A stretch of DNA of 64,000 nucleotides. It comes from Halosolutus amylolyticus (GTDB lineage: Archaea > Halobacteriota > Halobacteria > Halobacteriales > Natrialbaceae). Positions 8,776-16,896 of the stretch are shown in pieces. Where the stretch lies: NCBI RefSeq assembly GCF_023566055.1, contig NZ_JALIQP010000004.1, positions 434,001-498,000 on the forward strand. Reading direction: 5' to 3'. The position numbers and the translations under genes were made by a program. The notes beneath the pieces were generated by a model. That model had not been told where the DNA came from. It saw only the letters and a program-made list of their open reading frames with translations, and searched no databases. The first letter of the stretch is position 1; each line of letters begins with the position of its first letter.

Positions 8776-8980
8776 CATTCGCCTCGACAGCCTGTAAAAC
8801 GCATCGAGGGACCGAACTGCCGCGTCGACCCGCGTGGAACCGTCGCGACACGCGCTCGTCTTCTCTTTCGCGATCGATCGCCGGCGCGTGCGTCTACCGT
8901 CCGGTCCCGGAACGGCCGCCGAACGGATCGTGCTCGAACCGATCCCCGACCGGCCGCGTTCGACCGACTGACGAAAAGAC

Positions 8981-8990
8981 ATTACTATCC
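8981..8990 (+). promoter_or_regulatory. probable TATA box of gcvT
   Basis: ATTACTATCC is centred about 26 bases before the gcvT ATG at 9010. That is the spacing seen when a haloarchaeal message begins at its start codon. Confidence 0.45.
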
Positions 8991-9009
8991 CGAGAGTGTC
9001 CACCCGAAT

Positions 9010-10128
9010 ATGCCGCTTCAGACGCCGCCGTTGCGTGGGATTCACGACGACCGGGGGGCGAAGTTCACGGAGTTCGGCGGCTGGGACATGCCAGTCGAAT
9101 TCGACTCGATTCGTACCGAACACGAGGCCGTTCGCACCGATACGGGGAAGTTCGACGTCTCCCACATGGGCCAGATTCACGTCACCGGCCCCGACGCGAC
9201 GACGCTGATGCAACGGCTCACGTCGAACGACGTCACGCGACTCGACGTCGGCGACTCGCAGTACGCGACCATCACGAACGAGGACGGCGTCATCATCGAC
9301 GACACCGTGGTCTATCGGCTCCCGGACGGGGATGGCGATCGATCGGACGGAAGCGGCGACCCGACGTATCTCTTCGTCCCCAACGCGGGGACCGACGAGG
9401 CGACCCACGAACGCTGGATCAGCTACCGGAACGACTTCGACCTCGAGGCGACCGTCGACAACCGGACCGACGAGTACGCGATGTTCGCGGTCCAGGGACC
9501 GTCGGCCCCCGACCTGGTCGAAGAGGCGACCGACGAGTCGATCACCGACCTGTCGCGGTTCGAGGCCCAGTACGCGACGATCGACGGCGTCGACTGCTGG
9601 ACGGCGCGCACCGGCTACACGGGCGAGGATGGGTTCGAACTGATCGTCCCCTGGACCGAAGCCGAGCGCATCTGGTCGCTGTTCGACTGCCAGCCCTGTG
9701 GGCTCGGTGCCCGCGACACGCTCCGGATCGAGGCGGGCCTCCTGCTTGCGGGCCAGGATTTCGACCACGAGGACGATCCCCGGAACCCCTACGAGGCCGG
9801 CATCGGCTTCACGGTCGCTCTCGATACCGAGTTCGTCGGCCGCGACGCCCTGGCGGCGGTCGACGAGGAGGGCGTCGACGAGAAGTTGGTCGGCTTCCAG
9901 CTGATCGATCGGGGCGTCCCCCGGCACGGCTACGACATCACCACCACCGAGAGCCGCGTCATCGGGTCGGTCACCAGCGGGACGATGAGTCCGAGCCTCG
10001 AGAAACCGATCGGCCTCGGCTACGTCCCGGTCGAGTACGCCGATCCCGGCACGACGTTGCAGGTCGTCGTCCGCGGCCAGTCGAAAAAAGCAAGAGTTGA
10101 ACCCCTTCCCTTCATCGATACGGTATAA
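9010..10128 (+). CDS. gcvT: glycine cleavage system T protein (aminomethyltransferase)
   Basis: This is a 372-residue GcvT. The N-terminal [24 protein letters not shown], then [26 protein letters not shown], the conserved [13 protein letters not shown] and [13 protein letters not shown] are family signatures. GcvT transfers the methylene group from lipoyl-bound aminomethyl to tetrahydrofolate (or a pterin analogue), releasing ammonia. The start at 9010 is set by the family N-terminus and a TATA box 26 bases upstream. A long in-frame extension upstream is arginine-rich and overlaps the IS end, so it is not coding. gcvH follows after 5 bases. The decarboxylase genes gcvPA/gcvPB do not follow here. 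Confidence 0.95.
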   Translation: MPLQTPPLRGIHDDRGAKFTEFGGWDMPVEFDSIRTEHEAVRTDTGKFDVSHMGQIHVTGPDATTLMQRLTSNDVTRLDVGDSQYATITNEDGVIIDDTVVYRLPDGDGDRSDGSGDPTYLFVPNAGTDEATHERWISYRNDFDLEATVDNRTDEYAMFAVQGPSAPDLVEEATDESITDLSRFEAQYATIDGVDCWTARTGYTGEDGFELIVPWTEAERIWSLFDCQPCGLGARDTLRIEAGLLLAGQDFDHEDDPRNPYEAGIGFTVALDTEFVGRDALAAVDEEGVDEKLVGFQLIDRGVPRHGYDITTTESRVIGSVTSGTMSPSLEKPIGLGYVPVEYADPGTTLQVVVRGQSKKARVEPLPFIDTV

Positions 10129-10133
10129 CGACT

Positions 10134-10517
10134 ATGAGTTTCGAAATTCCCGACGACCGGCAGTACCAGGAATCGCACGAGTGGGCAGAAGAAACCGACG
10201 GCGTCGTCCGCGTCGGCATCACCGACTTCGCACAGGACGAACTCGGCGACGTCGTCTTCGTCGAACTCCCCGACGAGGGCGACGCGGTCACCCAGGACGA
10301 GGAGTTCGGCGTCATCGAGTCGATCAAGGCGGTGTCGGATCTCTACGCCCCGGTCAGCGGCGAGGTCGTGGCGATCAACGAGGCCCTGTTCGACGCGCCG
10401 GAACTCGTCAACGACGATCCGTTCGGCGAGGGCTGGATGCTCGAGATCGACGCCGACGACGCGGACGAACTCGACGCCCTCCTGTCCGCCGACGAGTACG
10501 AGGACCAGATCGCCTGA
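10134..10517 (+). CDS. gcvH: glycine cleavage system H protein
   Basis: The 127-residue lipoyl carrier has the family pattern [33 protein letters not shown]. The lipoylation site is Lys65 in [18 protein letters not shown]. GcvH shuttles the aminomethyl group between the P, T and L proteins. It is co-transcribed with gcvT (5-base gap). Its TGA stop (10515-10517) is immediately followed by a palindromic dispersed element, which would lie in the 3' end of the message. Confidence 0.95.
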   Translation: MSFEIPDDRQYQESHEWAEETDGVVRVGITDFAQDELGDVVFVELPDEGDAVTQDEEFGVIESIKAVSDLYAPVSGEVVAINEALFDAPELVNDDPFGEGWMLEIDADDADELDALLSADEYEDQIA

Positions 10518-10597
10518 TACGGATTGCTGTACCGATGCACCGGCGCAACCGCCGCCCGGATCGCGGTTGCGCTGGAACTGACGTACAGTAAGCCGTA
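10518..10597. repeat. stop-codon palindromic element, copy 1 (inverted orientation)
   Basis: This 80-bp imperfect inverted repeat has arms TACGGATTGCTGTACC...CCGGCGCAACCGC and the reverse complement of TACGGCTTACTGTACG...CAGCGCAACCGC. It is flanked by TGA on both sides (10515-10517, the gcvH stop, and 10598-10600). Compared with the copies at 33193 and 51297 it lies in the opposite orientation, yet the flanking TGA keeps its direction. As RNA it would fold into a hairpin of about 35 pairs. Confidence 0.85.
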
Positions 10598-10619
10598 TGA
10601 ATCGACCGTCCGCATTCGG

Positions 10620-10811
10620 TCACTCGTCGGACGACGATCGGTTGATCAGCATCAGCACGGTCCCGACGAGAGCGATCATCGCGACGCTCCAGAGGAGCCA
10701 GCCGATCGCCGCGTCGACGACGGCGACGATCGCGAGCGTCGCGAGGAAGACGATGGCGACCGCAATCGTCAGTCGGTCGGCCCGATCGAGCGGTTGGCGG
10801 CGGTCGGTCAC
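10620..10811 (-). CDS. small two-helix membrane protein
   Basis: The 63-residue protein starts at a GTG (10811-10809). It has two hydrophobic helices (AIVFLATLAIVAVVDAAIGWLLW, then MIALVGTVLMLI) between a basic N-terminus and an acidic tail. It begins 11 bases after the stop of the HTH regulator at 10822, so the two are probably one transcript. No family is recognised. Small membrane partners next to haloarchaeal regulators are common, but the role is unknown. Confidence 0.55.
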   Translation of the reverse strand: MTDRRQPLDRADRLTIAVAIVFLATLAIVAVVDAAIGWLLWSVAMIALVGTVLMLINRSSSDE

Positions 10812-10821
10812 GGCAGCGGGG

Positions 10822-11532
10822 TCACTCGAGGGAGACGAGGTGGTCGAGCAACTCCTCTAGCGGTTCGGTCGTGACGGCCAGCGAGTAGCCGTCGATCCGC
10901 GCCAGGTCGGCGGCGTGGTCCCACAGGTCGGGTTCGTCGATCCCGTGCAGGATGACGGCGTTCGGTGTCGGGTTGACCACGCGCAACGCGACCAGCGGCG
11001 ATTCGCCGCGCGTGACGCCCGTAAACACGAGTACGCGGTTCGTACTCTGGCCGTAGAGCCGGAAGAACTCCTCGCTGGAGAGCCGGGTGATCGCCTGGAT
11101 GCTGTCGATGACCGTGTGGCCGCTGATCCGATCGGTGGCCCCGCTCGCGATCTCGGTCGCGTCGATCGCGTCGTACAGCCGCGCCAGTGGGATCGACGTC
11201 GCGTACTCCCGCAGGTCGTAGACGACGTCGCTCTCGAACCCGGCCGACAGTACGCGGCCGTACTGTCGAATGCGATCCCCCCCGCGGCGTTCGTCGATCG
11301 CGAGCAGGCCGTAGACGAGTCGGCTCACGACGCCGATCCCGGGACTCTCGCGGCGCCCGCTCTCGTAGTCGGAGATGACCGACGAGGAGACGTCGATCTC
11401 CGCCGCCAGGTCGGTCTGGGAGACGCCGAAATCGGTTCGCCACTTGCGTAACGTGGCACCGGGCTCGGTACTCAGCGTGATCTCCCCGGCAATCTTCTCT
11501 GCGAGTTCTCGTTTCGGTCCGCGTCCGCCCAT
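10822..11532 (-). CDS. XRE-type helix-turn-helix transcriptional regulator
   Basis: The 236-residue protein has an N-terminal Cro/XRE helix-turn-helix (residues about 28-65: LRKWRTDFGVSQTDLAAEIDVSSSVISDYESGRR). The C-terminal domain of about 150 residues has a mixed alpha/beta pattern that may bind a ligand (VLVFTGVTRGESPLVALRVVNPTPNAVILHG). The layout matches an archaeal family of predicted regulators. Its targets are unknown. It starts at the ATG at 11532-11530, since the conserved MGGRGPKRELAEKIAGEI begins there, and likely heads an operon with the small membrane protein downstream. Confidence 0.85.
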   Translation of the reverse strand: MGGRGPKRELAEKIAGEITLSTEPGATLRKWRTDFGVSQTDLAAEIDVSSSVISDYESGRRESPGIGVVSRLVYGLLAIDERRGGDRIRQYGRVLSAGFESDVVYDLREYATSIPLARLYDAIDATEIASGATDRISGHTVIDSIQAITRLSSEEFFRLYGQSTNRVLVFTGVTRGESPLVALRVVNPTPNAVILHGIDEPDLWDHAADLARIDGYSLAVTTEPLEELLDHLVSLE

Positions 11533-11669
11533 GTGCGTCGGTTGCGTGGTCGCGTCAAGTAGCTTCTGAAGATCGATCGGGAGTACAGCAGGGCCAGACC
11601 TCTCGTGTCGCCCTCGCCCTCCGAGAGACGGGAGTACCTTGAATATCGGTACCAGAACACGAACTCCAT

Positions 11670-12329
11670 ATGCCCTCGGTTCTCGTCCACGTCGCCCTCG
11701 CCGGTCTCCTCGGGACCGCGTTGCTCGGCGAGCGGTTCGATACGAAGGCGATCCTCGCCGTGATGGTCGTGACGGCGGCGATCGATCTCGACACCGTGAT
11801 CGGCATCTACGTTCCCGGCGCTCACCGCGCGCTCTTTCACAACGTCTGGCTCGTGCTCGTTCCCGCCGCGGTGCTGTACTGGGACGGACATCTCCATTCG
11901 ACGTCGGTCGTCCGCGCGCGCTGGGGTGCCTACGGCACCCGCGTCCTCTGGGTCATCCTCGTTACGGTGCTGTTCGCACACGTCCTGCTGGACGCGTTCT
12001 ACAACGGCGCGAATCTCCTCTGGCCGCTCCACGATCGGTTCTACGATCTCTCGGACTAGATCATCCTCTCTACCGAGCGCGGGATCGAACAGACGTTCGT
12101 CGAGTTCGACGACGGTAACGGGCGGATCACCGAGTCGACGGCCCGCGGCACAACCCGGGATACGTACTACTCGACCGGGTTCAACCCGACGCCCGGAGAG
12201 CCCGCCGCGGGCGCGGAACGGACGTTCCCGATCGCGGACACGGGGGAACTGTTCGTGCTCACGGTCGCGGGACTCGGGACGGTACTCTTTCGGATCGCAG
12301 AAACGCGTCGCACGTCCGAGAACGAATGA
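11670..12329 (+). pseudogene. membrane metal-dependent hydrolase (YdjM/DUF457 type), broken by an in-frame TAG
   Basis: The frame starting at 11670 reads 129 residues of a membrane hydrolase (VHVALAGLLGTALLGERFD, DLDTVIGIYVPGAHRALFHN, LFAHVLLDAFYNGANL). It then meets TAG at 12057-12059 and continues in the same frame to TGA at 12327-12329. The part after the stop (ILSTERGIEQTFVEF to the final FVLTVAGLGTVLFRIAETRR) aligns with the C-terminus of the intact paralogue at 13654, where the TAG position holds a Glu codon. One base change (GAG to TAG) explains it. The N-terminal 129 residues, which hold the His/Asp cluster, could still be made; suppression of TAG is not known for these archaea. Confidence 0.8.
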
Positions 12330-12404
12330 CCGCTCTCGCCGTCAGGAGAACCGTCGTTCCAGGAACAAAAGCGGGACCCTCATACGCATCGTTGTAACGT
12401 GTTA

Positions 12405-12438
12405 CCGGTGATCGCCGCCCCGGTCGGGCGATCACCGG
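12405..12438. terminator. strong hairpin between convergent genes
   Basis: CCGGTGATCGCC and GGCGATCACCGG form a perfect 12-bp stem around a 10-base GC-rich loop. It lies between the convergent hydrolase pseudogene (ends 12329) and the zinc-ribbon gene (stop at 12461). A bidirectional terminator or 3'-end processing structure is the simplest reading. No T-run follows. Confidence 0.5.
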
Positions 12439-12460
12439 GAACGAATCACAACCGACCGTA

Positions 12461-12661
12461 TCAGGCGTTGTTCATCCGCTGGCTCTCGCGGTTGCCACAG
12501 CGCTGGCACTCCCGGACGCGGTAGGGTTCGCGCGAATACTGGGCGTTCTCGCCGCCTCCTGCCTCGGTCACGAGCTGGACCGACACCTCGTGTAGCGTAT
12601 CGGTGTCGCATACGGCACACGGTTCGGTCATCCCGTTTGACACACCATCTGTCGTTGCCAT
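12461..12661 (-). CDS. small zinc beta-ribbon protein
   Basis: The 66-residue protein has two Cys pairs, CAVC and CQRCG, separated by about 36 residues, and ends ESQRMNNA. Two CxxC knuckles on a small beta fold indicate a zinc ribbon. It resembles a haloarchaeal family I remember as DUF7835, function unknown. A TATA element (minus-strand TATATGACGG, 12681-12690) lies 26-27 bases before the ATG at 12661-12659, so the message is probably leaderless and the start is secure. Confidence 0.75.
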   Translation of the reverse strand: MATTDGVSNGMTEPCAVCDTDTLHEVSVQLVTEAGGGENAQYSREPYRVRECQRCGNRESQRMNNA

Positions 12662-12721
12662 ACCGGCCCATCACACCGGTCCGTCATATAGCACTGCCAG
12701 TGGCTTCGGACGAGGAGAAGG

Positions 12722-12756
12722 GGTATATATAGGTATTTTCGCATCGTGAGAATACC
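12722..12756 (+). promoter_or_regulatory. strong TATA box followed by an inverted repeat
   Basis: GGTATATATAGG (12722-12733) is the most canonical archaeal TATA element of the region. Directly after it GGTATTTTC and GAGAATACC (12732-12756) form a hairpin with one G-T pair, covering the expected start point near 12752. The next gene begins at 12901, so this promoter would give a 150-base leader or a small RNA. The repeat could also be an operator for the regulator encoded at 12901. Confidence 0.4.
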
Positions 12757-12900
12757 CCCCGGAACGGGAGCGGTCGATCCCGTCGCTGGCCGTTCGCGTT
12801 CGATCGACCGAAAACATATCAGGAGAGAACCATTACGGGGAGAAGTGACGGTTCGAAAACTGGGAAAGTCTTTTGCTCCATCTCTCTATAGGAACTGCAC

Positions 12901-13251
12901 ATGGATGACGAGTCCTCCATCGAAGACATTCTCGACATGATCGGGGACGAACACGCCAGGACCGTCCTCGCCTCGATCAGCCGCGAACCCTGTTCGGCGA
13001 AGGAACTGGCGGACCGACTCGACCTCTCACAGCCGACGATCTATCGACGCCTCGAACTCCTCGAAGACTACGACCTCATCAAGCATCGGACCCTCGTCGC
13101 GGACGACGGGAACCACTACAAGGAGTTTCAGTCCAACTTCAACAGCACGGTCATCTCGCTGGAAGACGACGAGTACGACGTGCGGATCTTCCGCGAAGAA
13201 AACCTCCCGGACCGGTTTTCGCAGCTCTGGGACGAACTCGGTGCAACCTAG
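12901..13251 (+). CDS. ArsR-like winged-helix regulator
   Basis: The 116-residue protein is a winged helix. EDILDMIGDEHARTVLASISREPCSAKELADRLDLSQPTIYRRLELLEDYDLI carries the recognition helix (SQPTIYRRLELL), followed by a short wing and an acidic C-terminal helix. Such proteins are common haloarchaeal repressors or activators. It is followed by a small membrane protein at 13310, a pairing seen repeatedly in haloarchaea, so the two are likely co-transcribed and functionally tied. No sensor residues are evident. Confidence 0.82.
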   Translation: MDDESSIEDILDMIGDEHARTVLASISREPCSAKELADRLDLSQPTIYRRLELLEDYDLIKHRTLVADDGNHYKEFQSNFNSTVISLEDDEYDVRIFREENLPDRFSQLWDELGAT

Positions 13252-13309
13252 GAGCGACGATGAGCCACAACGATAGCCACGACCTACTGTGTCCGGGAGG
13301 TATCGAGCC

Positions 13310-13582
13310 ATGAACGAGATCGCGGAGGCCGTCCTGATGATGATGCAGATGGTCGTCTTCGCGCTCGCGCTGGGACTGACCCTCATCAGCTTCCAGTCGT
13401 ACCGGAAGAACCAGTCGAAGCGACTGGAATCCGCGTTCATCGGCTTCGCGTTCCTCAGTATGGGCGTCGCACTCACCACGATCGTTTCCCAGGTGCCGTC
13501 GCTGTCGGTCCTGTTCCGAATCGTCGAGACGATCCCGTTCATCATCGGGTTCGGGATGCTCTACCTGTCGCTGTACCGGTGA
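13310..13582 (+). CDS. small membrane protein paired with a winged-helix regulator (DUF7521-like)
   Basis: The 90-residue protein has three hydrophobic segments: MMMQMVVFALALGLTLISF, FIGFAFLSMGVALTTIV and PFIIGFGMLYLSL. A ribosome-binding site GGGAGGT at 13295-13301 lies 8 bases before the ATG at 13310; this favours it over an in-frame GTG at 13289. The gene follows the winged-helix gene at 12901 after 58 bases. It probably anchors or senses for that regulator in the membrane, but this is inference from the pairing. Confidence 0.65.
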   Translation: MNEIAEAVLMMMQMVVFALALGLTLISFQSYRKNQSKRLESAFIGFAFLSMGVALTTIVSQVPSLSVLFRIVETIPFIIGFGMLYLSLYR

Positions 13583-13653
13583 CGTGCCCGCCCGGCGACA
13601 CGGGCACGCGAGCGCCCGAACAGTGAAGCCCCCGCGGTTCGAGTCGACCCGAT

Positions 13654-14298
13654 ATGCCATCGACGGTCGTCCACGTCGCGTTCGCGGGAGTGATCGGGGT
13701 CGCGTTGCTCGGCGACGAGTTCGATACCCGGGCGATCCTGATCGTGATGGGGTGTACCGCCCTCCTCGATCTGGATACGCTGATCGGAATCGTCGTCCCC
13801 GGAACGCACCGCGCGGCGTTGCACAACGTCTGGATCGTGCTCGTTCCCGCCGCCGTCGTGCTCTGGGACGCCACAGTCCGCGAGAAGTCCGCCCTCCGCG
13901 ATCGGTGGGGCGACTACGGTCACCGCGTCGCGTGGGCCACGCTCGCGGCGGTGCTGTTCGCACACGTCCTCTTCGACGCCTTCTTCAACGGCGTCAACCT
14001 CTTCTGGCCGCTCCACGATCGCTTCTACGATCTCTCCGGGGAGTTGCTCGTGACCGACCAGCGCGGGGTCGTCCAGACGTTCGTCGAACTCGAGACCGGT
14101 GACGTCGCCGAGTCGACGGCCCGCGGCACGACCGAGAACACTCACTACCGGACGGGGGTCGATCCGACGCGGGACGACCCCGCCACGGGCGTCGAGCGGG
14201 TCTTTCCGATCGCCGCGACCGGTGAGCGGTTCGTGCTCACCGTCGCCGGATTGCTGACGGTTCTCGTGCGGGTCGTCGAGGATCGACGATCGGAGTGA
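13654..14298 (+). CDS. membrane-bound metal-dependent hydrolase (YdjM/DUF457 type)
   Basis: This is a 214-residue intact paralogue of the broken gene at 11670. Hydrophobic segments carry conserved polar residues: His7 (VVHVAFAG), DLDTLIGIVVPGTHRAALHN, and LFAHVLFDAFFNGVNLFWPLHDRFYDL. That His/Asp layout is the signature of the LexA-binding, inner-membrane hydrolase family, whose true substrate is unknown. The C-terminal 80 residues (ELLVTDQRGVVQTFVEL to LLTVLVRVVEDRRSE) include a final membrane helix. A shared ATG context and 1.3 kb spacing suggest duplication, with the small regulator operon between the copies. Confidence 0.78.
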   Translation: MPSTVVHVAFAGVIGVALLGDEFDTRAILIVMGCTALLDLDTLIGIVVPGTHRAALHNVWIVLVPAAVVLWDATVREKSALRDRWGDYGHRVAWATLAAVLFAHVLFDAFFNGVNLFWPLHDRFYDLSGELLVTDQRGVVQTFVELETGDVAESTARGTTENTHYRTGVDPTRDDPATGVERVFPIAATGERFVLTVAGLLTVLVRVVEDRRSE

Positions 14299-14326
14299 GC
14301 GAGGACGCCGCCGGGATCGAACCGGG

Positions 14327-15088
14327 TCAGGGACGGTCGTCTTCGCTCGCCGACGGCGGGTCCGTCGTCTCCACGCGCTTACGGAGCCACCCGATCGCGT
14401 CCGCGACCGTTCCGGGATCGGTCCCCGAGACGCGGATCCGGCCGGGTCGGTGCTCGCTCCGGGGATAGCTCCCGACCGCGACGTCGAACCGATCGGTGAC
14501 CGCTTCGAGCGCGTCGTGAAGCGCTCCTTCGGGGGCCGGCGTGTACAGCGTTTCCGCGGTCGCATCGCCACGGAACTCGTCGGCCACCTGCTCGAACATG
14601 GCTCGCATCTCGTCGGGGATACCCGCGAACGCGTAGACGTTCCCGGCGATACAGCCCGGCGCCCAGCCCTCGTCGATCACGATCGGCGTCGCGCCCGCGG
14701 GGATCGAGGCCGCGGCGTCGACGTCGAGTTGCAGGTCGTACTCCGCGACCAGGTCCGGGTTCTCCTCGCGGAACGCGGCCGCTTTCTCGACGAGGCGCTC
14801 GCGGATCCCCTCGTGGACCACGAGGTCGCGCCCGAGACCGTCGGCGACGGCCTCGACCGTCACGTCGTCGGGGGTTCCGCCGATCCCGCCGGTGACGATC
14901 ACGGCGTCGAACGCGTCCGCCCAGCGGTCGATGGAGTCGGCGATGAGGGCCCGATCGTCGGGGATCGTCAGGATCCGTTCGACCGAACTCCCGCGATCGG
15001 TGATCCGCTCGGCCAGCCACGACGCGTTCGTATTCGTCGTCGTTCCGGCCAGCAACTCGTCGCCAACGGTGACGATCGCGACGTTCAT
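14327..15088 (-). CDS. CinA N-terminal (MoaB/Mog-like) molybdopterin-binding domain protein
   Basis: The 253-residue protein begins MNVAIVTVGDELLAGTTTNTNASWLAERI, the typical CinA opening. VIVTGGIGGTPDDVTVEAVA then matches the MoaB/Mog nucleotide or pterin site. It lacks the C-terminal amidohydrolase half of bacterial CinA, as usual in archaea. Related proteins hydrolyse ADP-ribose or handle molybdopterin; the function here is not established. It starts at the ATG at 15088-15086 and is divergent from the CBS-domain gene at 15399. Confidence 0.85.
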   Translation of the reverse strand: MNVAIVTVGDELLAGTTTNTNASWLAERITDRGSSVERILTIPDDRALIADSIDRWADAFDAVIVTGGIGGTPDDVTVEAVADGLGRDLVVHEGIRERLVEKAAAFREENPDLVAEYDLQLDVDAAASIPAGATPIVIDEGWAPGCIAGNVYAFAGIPDEMRAMFEQVADEFRGDATAETLYTPAPEGALHDALEAVTDRFDVAVGSYPRSEHRPGRIRVSGTDPGTVADAIGWLRKRVETTDPPSASEDDRP

Positions 15089-15398
15089 GAGCGGCCTTCG
15101 GTATGCGGGCAGTTATCGTCTCCGGGTTCGACGGGGACCGCTTCCGGGGGACCGAGGTCACTCGCTACTGACGAGACTGGGGCGAGCGCTTGCGGCACGG
15201 TTTTGTAAGCCCTGTGCCAAGTGTCCGTATGATCGTGGTTACTGGCGATGGGACTGCCAGTGCATCTCGTCCACCGATCGGCGACCGCCGGTCGCCCGGA
15301 TCGGCCGGACGAATCAGTCGAATCGAGCGTCGAAGACGGAGTGTGCCCGCCCCGGTACCGGCGCAGCCGGGTCGATCGACGTCGGCGAGGGGAGGCCG
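15089..15398. other. divergent intergenic region, nothing recognised
   Basis: About 310 bases separate the CinA-like gene from the CNNM-like gene. I see no RNA gene, repeat or strong TATA box. A purine-rich GGGGAGG at 15388-15394 is close to the start at 15399 and may serve as its ribosome-binding site. Confidence 0.4.
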
Positions 15399-16739
15399 AT
15401 GGTAGACCTCGCGTTCTCGCTGGGTCGCCTCGCGTTCGCGTTCTTCCTGGTCTTCCTGAACGGCTTTTTCGTCGCGGCGGAGTTCGCGTACGTCCGGATC
15501 CGGCCGACCCAGATCGACGCGCTCGTCGAGGAGGGCCGGCGGTCGGCGAAACTCCTCCAGGAGGCCGAGGAGAACCTGGACGACTACCTCGCGACCACCC
15601 AACTGGGCATCACGATCGCGTCGCTGGGGCTGGGGTGGGCCGGCGAACCGGCGATCGCCTCGCTCATCGAACCCGTCCTCGGATCGGTGCTGCCGGCGGG
15701 ATCGATCCACCTGGTCGCGATCGCGATCGGGTTCGGCATCATCACGTTCCTGCACGTCGTCTTCGGGGAACTCGCGCCGAAGACGCTCGCCATCGCCGAC
15801 GCCGAACGGATCGCGCTCTTGGTCGCCGCGCCGATGAAGTTCTTCTACTACGTCTTCCTCCCCGGCATCGTCGTGTTCAACGGGACGGCGAACTTCTTTA
15901 CGCGACTCATCGGCGTCGAGCCGGCCTCCGAGAGCGACGAGAGCCACAGCGAGGAAGAGATCCTGCGCATCGTCTCCCGGTCGGGCCAGCAGGGAGCCGT
16001 CGACATGAACGAGGTCGAGATGGTCGAGGCGGTCTTCGATCTGGGCGAGACGATCGCCCGCGAGGTGATGGTCCCGCGGCCGGACGTCGTGACCGTCCGC
16101 GCGGGAATGCCCCTCTCGGAACTGCGCGGCGTCGCCGCCAGCGGGACCTACACCCGGTTTCCCGTCGTCGACGAGGACGCCGATCAGCCCGTCGTCGGGT
16201 TCGTGCACGCGAAAGACGTGCTTCAGGCCATCGAGGCCACGGATCGAACCGACGATCCGACTGCACGCGACCTCGCACGAGAGGTGATCATCGTCCCCGA
16301 AACCCGCCGGATCGACGAGGTCCTCACCGAGTTCCGCACGCAGAACGTCCAGCTGGCGGTCGTGATCGACGAGTGGGGTGCCTTCGAGGGCATCCTGACC
16401 ATCGAGGACGTCATCGAGGAGGTCGTCGGCGAGATCCAGGACGAGTTCGACACCGCGGCGATGGTGCCCTCGATCGACGAACTCGCGGACGGACGCTACG
16501 CCATGGACGGCGGCGTCACGCTCGCGGCGGTAAACGACCTCCTCGAAACCGAATTCGAGAGCGACGCGTTCGACACGATCGGCGGGCTGGTGTTGCACCG
16601 CCTCGGTCGTCCGCCCGAAGTCGGCGACGCGATCGAGGCCGACGGCTACGAGGTGACCGTCGAAGCGGTGGAAGGGACGCGCGTCTCGCGGGTGATCGTG
16701 GCCGAAGCCGTCCCGGAAGCCGAAGGATCGTCCGAGTGA
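15399..16739 (+). CDS. CNNM/HlyC-type membrane protein with CBS pair and CorC domain
   Basis: The 446-residue protein has three parts. An N-terminal DUF21 membrane domain (residues about 1-185) has NGFFVAAEFAYVRIRPTQI and VVFGELAPKTLAI. A CBS pair follows at about 205-330 (ETIAREVMVPRPDVVTVRAGMPLSELR, then RRIDEVLTEFRTQNVQLAVVIDEWGAFEGILTIEDVIEEVVGEI). A C-terminal CorC/HlyC domain lies at about 350-430. The family moves Mg2+ or Na+ or regulates metal transport; the CBS pair usually senses adenosine nucleotides. The start at 15399 gives the expected first hydrophobic helix. An open extension upstream lacks protein-like composition. Confidence 0.9.
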   Translation: MVDLAFSLGRLAFAFFLVFLNGFFVAAEFAYVRIRPTQIDALVEEGRRSAKLLQEAEENLDDYLATTQLGITIASLGLGWAGEPAIASLIEPVLGSVLPAGSIHLVAIAIGFGIITFLHVVFGELAPKTLAIADAERIALLVAAPMKFFYYVFLPGIVVFNGTANFFTRLIGVEPASESDESHSEEEILRIVSRSGQQGAVDMNEVEMVEAVFDLGETIAREVMVPRPDVVTVRAGMPLSELRGVAASGTYTRFPVVDEDADQPVVGFVHAKDVLQAIEATDRTDDPTARDLAREVIIVPETRRIDEVLTEFRTQNVQLAVVIDEWGAFEGILTIEDVIEEVVGEIQDEFDTAAMVPSIDELADGRYAMDGGVTLAAVNDLLETEFESDAFDTIGGLVLHRLGRPPEVGDAIEADGYEVTVEAVEGTRVSRVIVAEAVPEAEGSSE

Positions 16740-16896
16740 GATCGATTCCGGGACCGGATCGGGTCACTCGATCGCGTTCGATCGTCTCCAGCGACGACGC
16801 GTACGAGGAGTTCACACCTCGTCTCGGTCTTGTAGACAGCCGCCGAGGAGTGAGGCTCCGCAACCACTAAACGCGACTCGCACCAACCTGTGGCCA

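Larger units (their letters stand above)
7432..8776 (-). mobile_element. IS200/IS605-type element carrying only tnpB (IS1341-like)
   Basis: The element is bounded by two near-identical hairpins, at 7432-7454 and 8755-8775, each with loop TCAAG and stem core CGGGG/CCCCG. Subterminal hairpins, rather than terminal inverted repeats, are the hallmark of IS200/IS605. Only the tnpB gene lies inside; no Y1 transposase TnpA is present, so movement would need TnpA in trans. It inserted between the second halolysin and gcvT without damaging either. Exact ends are inferred to within a few bases. No target duplication is expected for this family. Confidence 0.8.

Noticed and set aside
8530-9009. Upstream extension of the gcvT frame
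   Set aside because: It runs back through the IS left end, is arginine-rich, and lies before the TATA box of gcvT.
15165-16598. 477-codon minus-strand frame opposite the CNNM-like gene
   Set aside because: Antisense shadow. It has no family motif, and the plus-strand frame has CBS and DUF21 signatures.
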